Positions 60,127 to 64,000 of a DNA stretch of 64,000 nucleotides are shown piece after piece. Under the pieces are notes generated by a model. It worked only from the letters and a program-made list of their open reading frames with translations. It was not told the DNA's origin and did not search any database. Source of the DNA: Anas platyrhynchos (Eukaryota; Chordata; Aves; Anseriformes; Anatidae). The DNA is taken from NCBI RefSeq assembly GCF_047663525.1, contig NC_092602.1, positions 6,703,501 through 6,767,500 of the forward strand. The letters run 5' to 3'. Position 1 is the stretch's first letter; the number at the start of each line of letters is the position of its first letter. Position numbers and translations under genes: made by a program.

Positions 60127-63100
60127 ACGTAAAGTCGTTTAAGGCTACTAATGGGGGGAGGGAGCCGATCCTGCATTCCTTGCCCGAGCCTCTCATTTAA
60201 GCTGTTAACCTCCTGCTTGTAGATTTTTTTTTTTTTTCCTCGAGCAAAGAGCAACGGATTTTGGCTTCGAGCAAGCATTTAAAACTTGAAGAAGAGCTTG
60301 TGTGGCGGCGAGTTTATCTTCCCCTCCATCGAGATGTCATTTGGTCTAATAAAAACTATTGCCACTCAATGCGGGGAAAGAATTTTTGGGGTCCATCCTC
60401 CTGCCCGCAAAACTAGAGGGGATGGGAGCGGCCAGACCGGGGTCTTGTGCGCAAGAGGTTTGGAAAATATCCCCCTAAAAAAAAAAAAAAAAAAAGGCAG
60501 AAATCCGTGCAGCAGAAGGGAAACGGTTTAAATTGGCAAGCGAGATTAATGAGGGATGTAGACAGTGAAGTAAATCGTAGTGGAATAGCTCGGCGCGGCA
60601 GGAAGTGTGTGTGCGTGTCTATGTGCGGCGGGGATGTATGGAATATGTAGGGCTCGCACTGATGCTGTGCGAGGGATGCTGGAGTCTGGTTTGGGGAGCT
60701 CTTTCCCAGGAGGTTTGTCCCACAGAAACGGAATGGGCCGGGGCAGCAGGGAAAGAAAGCGGGCTGGAAAAGGACTTGGGATGGGGATGGGGCTGAGGCC
60801 GGGGCGGCCTTCTGGGACAGCTTTTTTTGGGGTGGGAGCCTCTTTCCCCGATCCCAGCTTGCCGCGGCTTCCCGGTGTTGCTACCAGCGAAAACTCGTTT
60901 CCCCTTGTTTCATTACCGATTATTTTTCCCCGTTTTTTTTTTTTTTTCTCCCCTCCTTTGGCGGCAGATCCTCCCGGCCTGAGCCGGGAGCGGCGGCAGG
61001 AGCCCGCATGCGGGGCCAGGGCCTCCCTGCAGCCCCCCTCCGGGCGTGCGGGCAGCAGCTTGGGAAGAAGGGGAGGAAAAAAAATAAAAAAAAACCGATC
61101 ATCCTCCCTTCTCACGGCCCAAATTATCTCCTCTTAGCACTGGGCTCCGATAAGGCCGGGCGCTGCGCAGCCACAGGCTGCTGAGCCGGGAGGGGGGGGG
61201 GAGAATGTGTGCGGACCCCCGCTCTCCTCTTTTGTCTCCTATTTTTTTTCCCCATATCCCAGCTCTGGGTTTTTTTTTTTTTTTTTTTTTTATTTTTAGG
61301 GCACTTCGGCGAACAAAGGAACAATTTAAAGCCGGCCGTAGGGAAAGCAGCAGCCCCCCCCCGCCCAATGCTGGCGTTGTTTGTGCTGCGCTGCTCCGCG
61401 CAAGGCTGAGCGCGGAGGCTCCGCTCCAGCACCGCGGAGGGCGGGGGTGGGGGGGCGCTAGGAGCCAGGAAAATAAACAATGCCCTGTTTTATCTCCTTG
61501 CTTTCCCCCTCTTCAGCTCAAACTTTTCCTTCGCGGGAGGGGGGCGGCGGCGGCGGCGCATTTGAGCATGCGAACAGCTGCTTAAAATCTAATATAGACA
61601 AATGGACATCTTGTATAACATTAAGTTTTAGTAGGCAACTCATTTATTCTGAAGTGCTCTCGCGAATAGTTTGGCAAAGAGCTTTCTCCCTCCTGTTCCT
61701 GGAAAGTAGCTGAGAGAGTTTGCCGGGCAGGATGGGGTCGGGTGTTGGGGAAGGAGAGGGCGAGAGCCCCTTGCCCGCTCCCGAGCCCCGCACAAACTCT
61801 TCCTTTCGCCCTGCACACAGCCGGGAAATTAATGAGAACGCCCTAAAAATTAGGCGTGGGGGGTGGCCGTGAGGATAAAAGATGTATTTATTATCTGGGC
61901 GGTTTAGTGCTTCTGCAAGCGGCTTTAGGGAATGTAACACTTGCAGCGTTTGCAATGCAAAGCTCTGGGGCATTCCCCTCTTTAGACTAGGGCGCGTTAA
62001 TATTAAACCAAAACGAGCGGCACAGAGGTCGCTTTAATTTCTAAATCGCTCGGGAAAAGTGGATTCCTCCGGGGGAAGTTGTCTTGGATGGAGTAGGGGA
62101 TAGGGAATAATCGCGGCTCCCTATTTTATAGGAACGGCAGAGCCAAAAGCGCGTAGGCTAAAGGCAGACCTGTGTCCGTCCAACCGCCAGGAGAGCGCCG
62201 TCCCTTCCAAACTGCAGGATAAGAGTTCAAGGAAAGGGAGGGAAAAAAAAAAGCCAAACTAAGCCGAAAATACAGGCTTTTTCGTGGACGTGTGCGCCTT
62301 GGTGCTATCACCCACCGAGGGTGCCAGCGCCTCTGCGTCCCCTTGGCGTTGGGTCCCCTCACCGGAGCTGCGTCTCCATGGCTGGATTGAGGGGGGAAAA
62401 AAGAAAGAGAAAAATGCAGTTGTTTGAGGGCTCGTGGGGGCACCGGCTCGCTCTGCTTGAGCTGTTACCCTCTCTGCATTCCGCATTCATTTATACGAAC
62501 AGAAATCCCATGCTTCACCTTAAACTTTAGCTTAATTCGTTATATATTTATATTTTTTTTGAGTCATGCTAAAATGATACGGTGAATTCCTAGGCGGGAA
62601 GCAGCCTTGTCCCCAGGATAATTTTTTCTGCCTCCTTGGGGTTTGTTCGTCGTTCTCCTTCCCCCCAGAAACCTCTGGCTCGGTGTTTTGGTGCGGCGGC
62701 AGCGAGCGCCCTGAGACTACCGCGCTTCTCGGGAAAGATGCGATCCGGGGGCTGGGGGAAAACTGCTTTTAGGCTATTTTTTCTTTATTTTCTTTTTATT
62801 TTTTTTTAGCTTTATAAGAACAGATATTCTCTAGTTGAGGAAAAAATATAGGAATTATTAGAAAATGCATTTTGGAGCAAGAAAGGCAAAGGCGGCAGGG
62901 AGGGTTGGGGGAATTAAAGCCGTGCTCTATACTCTTGCAGGCGGCTGGAAGCCCAGCAACGAGCCGGGAGGGTGCAGGGGCGAGAACCGAGGACGGAGCC
63001 CGTTCCCCCCGGCCCGAATTGCGGAGAGCTCCGGCTCTATTCCGCCGGCCGGGTGGGGAGCTGGGAAGGGGGCTCCTCTCGCTGTCAGGGCAGGGGAATT

Positions 63101-63350
63101 TAAATTTGAACTCCCAAACCCCCGCCTCGGAAGGGAGAGAACCGCCGTGCCTCTCTAGGTTTTCGGTCCGGCTTTGGGGGAAGCCGTCTCAAGCCCGCAA
63201 AATACCCTCCCCGCAAAGTAGCGCGCGGTTAGCGCCGGGGAATGCGGAGCCCCGCGGAGGGCAGCGGGCCCGCACCGCCGGTAGTGCTGTAGGAAACGCC
63301 TTGGGTTTCTTTACGGGCTCATTTTCTCCAAGGAGGATTTTACTGCATGC

Positions 63351-64000
63351 GTAAAGAATTTTGAAAAGCAGTGGTAAATATTTTCTCTTCTGGCAAGTTA
63401 TTTATTGGCATGAAAAGAGGATTTTTTTTTCTCCTCTTTATAAAGCTACATGTGGTGACCATATAGGATCAGAAATAACGTGGCCTTTCTGGTTTTGAAG
63501 AACTGCTAATGTCATTAAAGGTCTTCCTAACACGCCAGCTAGGAGTTCAAAAAGCCTCGCCTTTTATCCTGGGCATATATTTGGTTGTTTATAAAGTGCA
63601 GACTTCCTTATGCTTCAAGTGCATCAGGAGGATTTCTTAACTCTGTAGAAGGATCTGTTTTCAACTATATTCTTCTTTGGAAATTGGACTGCTTAACTAG
63701 TGTCTTTCACACTTCTTTTCTGGCTGCTATTTTTATACATCCAACCGCAGAAGAGGTTCCCGCACACAGAAGCAAACAAAGAATTTTCCTCTCTGCTTCG
63801 TATTAGAAAAAATATCTACGCAGGCCACTAATTGTCCATTAGCGCTAATAAGTGGCTAAAACAATATTAGAAGATAACCCGAGCAACCTGTCTGCTTTAT
63901 TTTAATTTGCCTTACTGAAGTCGGGAAGGTTTTGACGAAGACCCGACTAGACGTGTCCGCGGAATCTGTGTACTAAACTTTTGGACTGTTGATTTTGAGG
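63351..64000. other. AT-rich, conserved-looking sequence at the right edge
   Basis: After the last CpG patch the sequence is AT-rich with TTTATAAAG words (about 63437-63445 and 63589-63597), TCATTAAAGG, CTAACACGCCAGC and GCGCTAATAAGTGG. It looks like enhancer or 5' flanking DNA. No exon is recognised. Confidence 0.4.

Larger units (their letters stand above)
59301..63350. promoter_or_regulatory. CpG-rich domain, probable TBX5 upstream or promoter region
   Basis: An abrupt return of CpG-rich DNA after 45 kb of CpG-poor sequence, with densest patches at about 60560-60850, 60960-61180, 61320-61560 and 62640-63350, interleaved with AT-rich blocks that look constrained (59690-60150, 61560-62060, 62480-62600). 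Synteny in amniotes puts the TBX5 5' end downstream of TBX3, so I infer TBX5 upstream or non-coding first-exon sequence. I find no TBX5 coding start or T-box sequence here, and cannot place a transcription start or splice donor. An antisense transcript like TBX5-AS1 would run leftward through this block. Confidence 0.5.

Noticed and set aside
24389..63262. Weaker CTCF-like matches near 24390, 37534, 44560, 61430 and 63250
   Set aside because: Each has two or three mismatches; more than ten of that quality are expected by chance.
63460..63468. CArG box at CCATATAGG
   Set aside because: Only five A/T bases between CC and GG; SRF sites need six.
59301..64000. TBX5 coding exon
   Set aside because: No frame shows the TBX5 N-terminus or T-box sequence; the region can only be non-coding TBX5 flank.

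Overview
The window is nuclear DNA from an amniote vertebrate, most probably a bird. It carries the last four coding exons and the 3' UTR of the T-box repressor gene TBX3 on the + strand (about positions 1-7315), followed by more than 56 kb in which I find no protein-coding gene. The bird call is an inference. It rests on a decayed CR1 LINE 3' end of avian type, a very low density of recognisable transposons, compact introns, and the many long G and C runs typical of GC-rich avian microchromosomes. A turtle or crocodilian is not excluded.

Layout. 1-1060 is intron. Coding exons are 1061-1137, 2455-2612, 3916-4613 and 5068-5514. All junctions are GT/AG and the phases join into one 459-residue C-terminal part of TBX3: the end of the DNA-binding T-box, the nuclear localisation signal, the long repression region and the canonical C-terminus. 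The 3' UTR runs to about 7315 and ends at an AATAAA set inside a perfect palindrome. 7.3-14.4 kb is GC- and CpG-rich non-coding DNA with AT-rich islands that look like conserved non-coding elements. 14.4-59.3 kb is CpG-poor intergenic DNA containing one clear CR1 fragment, one probable ancient interspersed repeat, a few short tandem duplications, several candidate regulatory islands and one isolated CpG island at about 47.57-47.78 kb. 59.3-63.35 kb turns strongly CpG-rich again, and 63.35-64.0 kb is AT-rich and conserved-looking.

Context. In amniotes TBX3 and TBX5 are neighbours in the same orientation, so the sequence 3' of TBX3 leads to the 5' side of TBX5. I therefore infer that most of this window is the TBX3-TBX5 intergenic regulatory landscape (heart, limb and conduction-system enhancers), and that the CpG-rich right end is the upstream or promoter region of TBX5. 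No TBX5 coding exon is visible before position 64000.

Most interesting signals: (1) three good CTCF-type motifs, a perfect one at 14274-14287 on the - strand and two at 20494-20507 and 47698-47711 on the + strand, in the divergent order expected of a chromatin-domain boundary between TBX3 and TBX5; (2) three exact Pumilio response elements within 72 nt of the TBX3 3' UTR; (3) a perfect 10-bp inverted repeat around the terminal polyadenylation signal, giving AATAAA on both strands. I saw no tRNA, rRNA, CRISPR or prokaryote-type feature. The long open frames outside TBX3 look like chance frames in GC-rich or low-complexity DNA.
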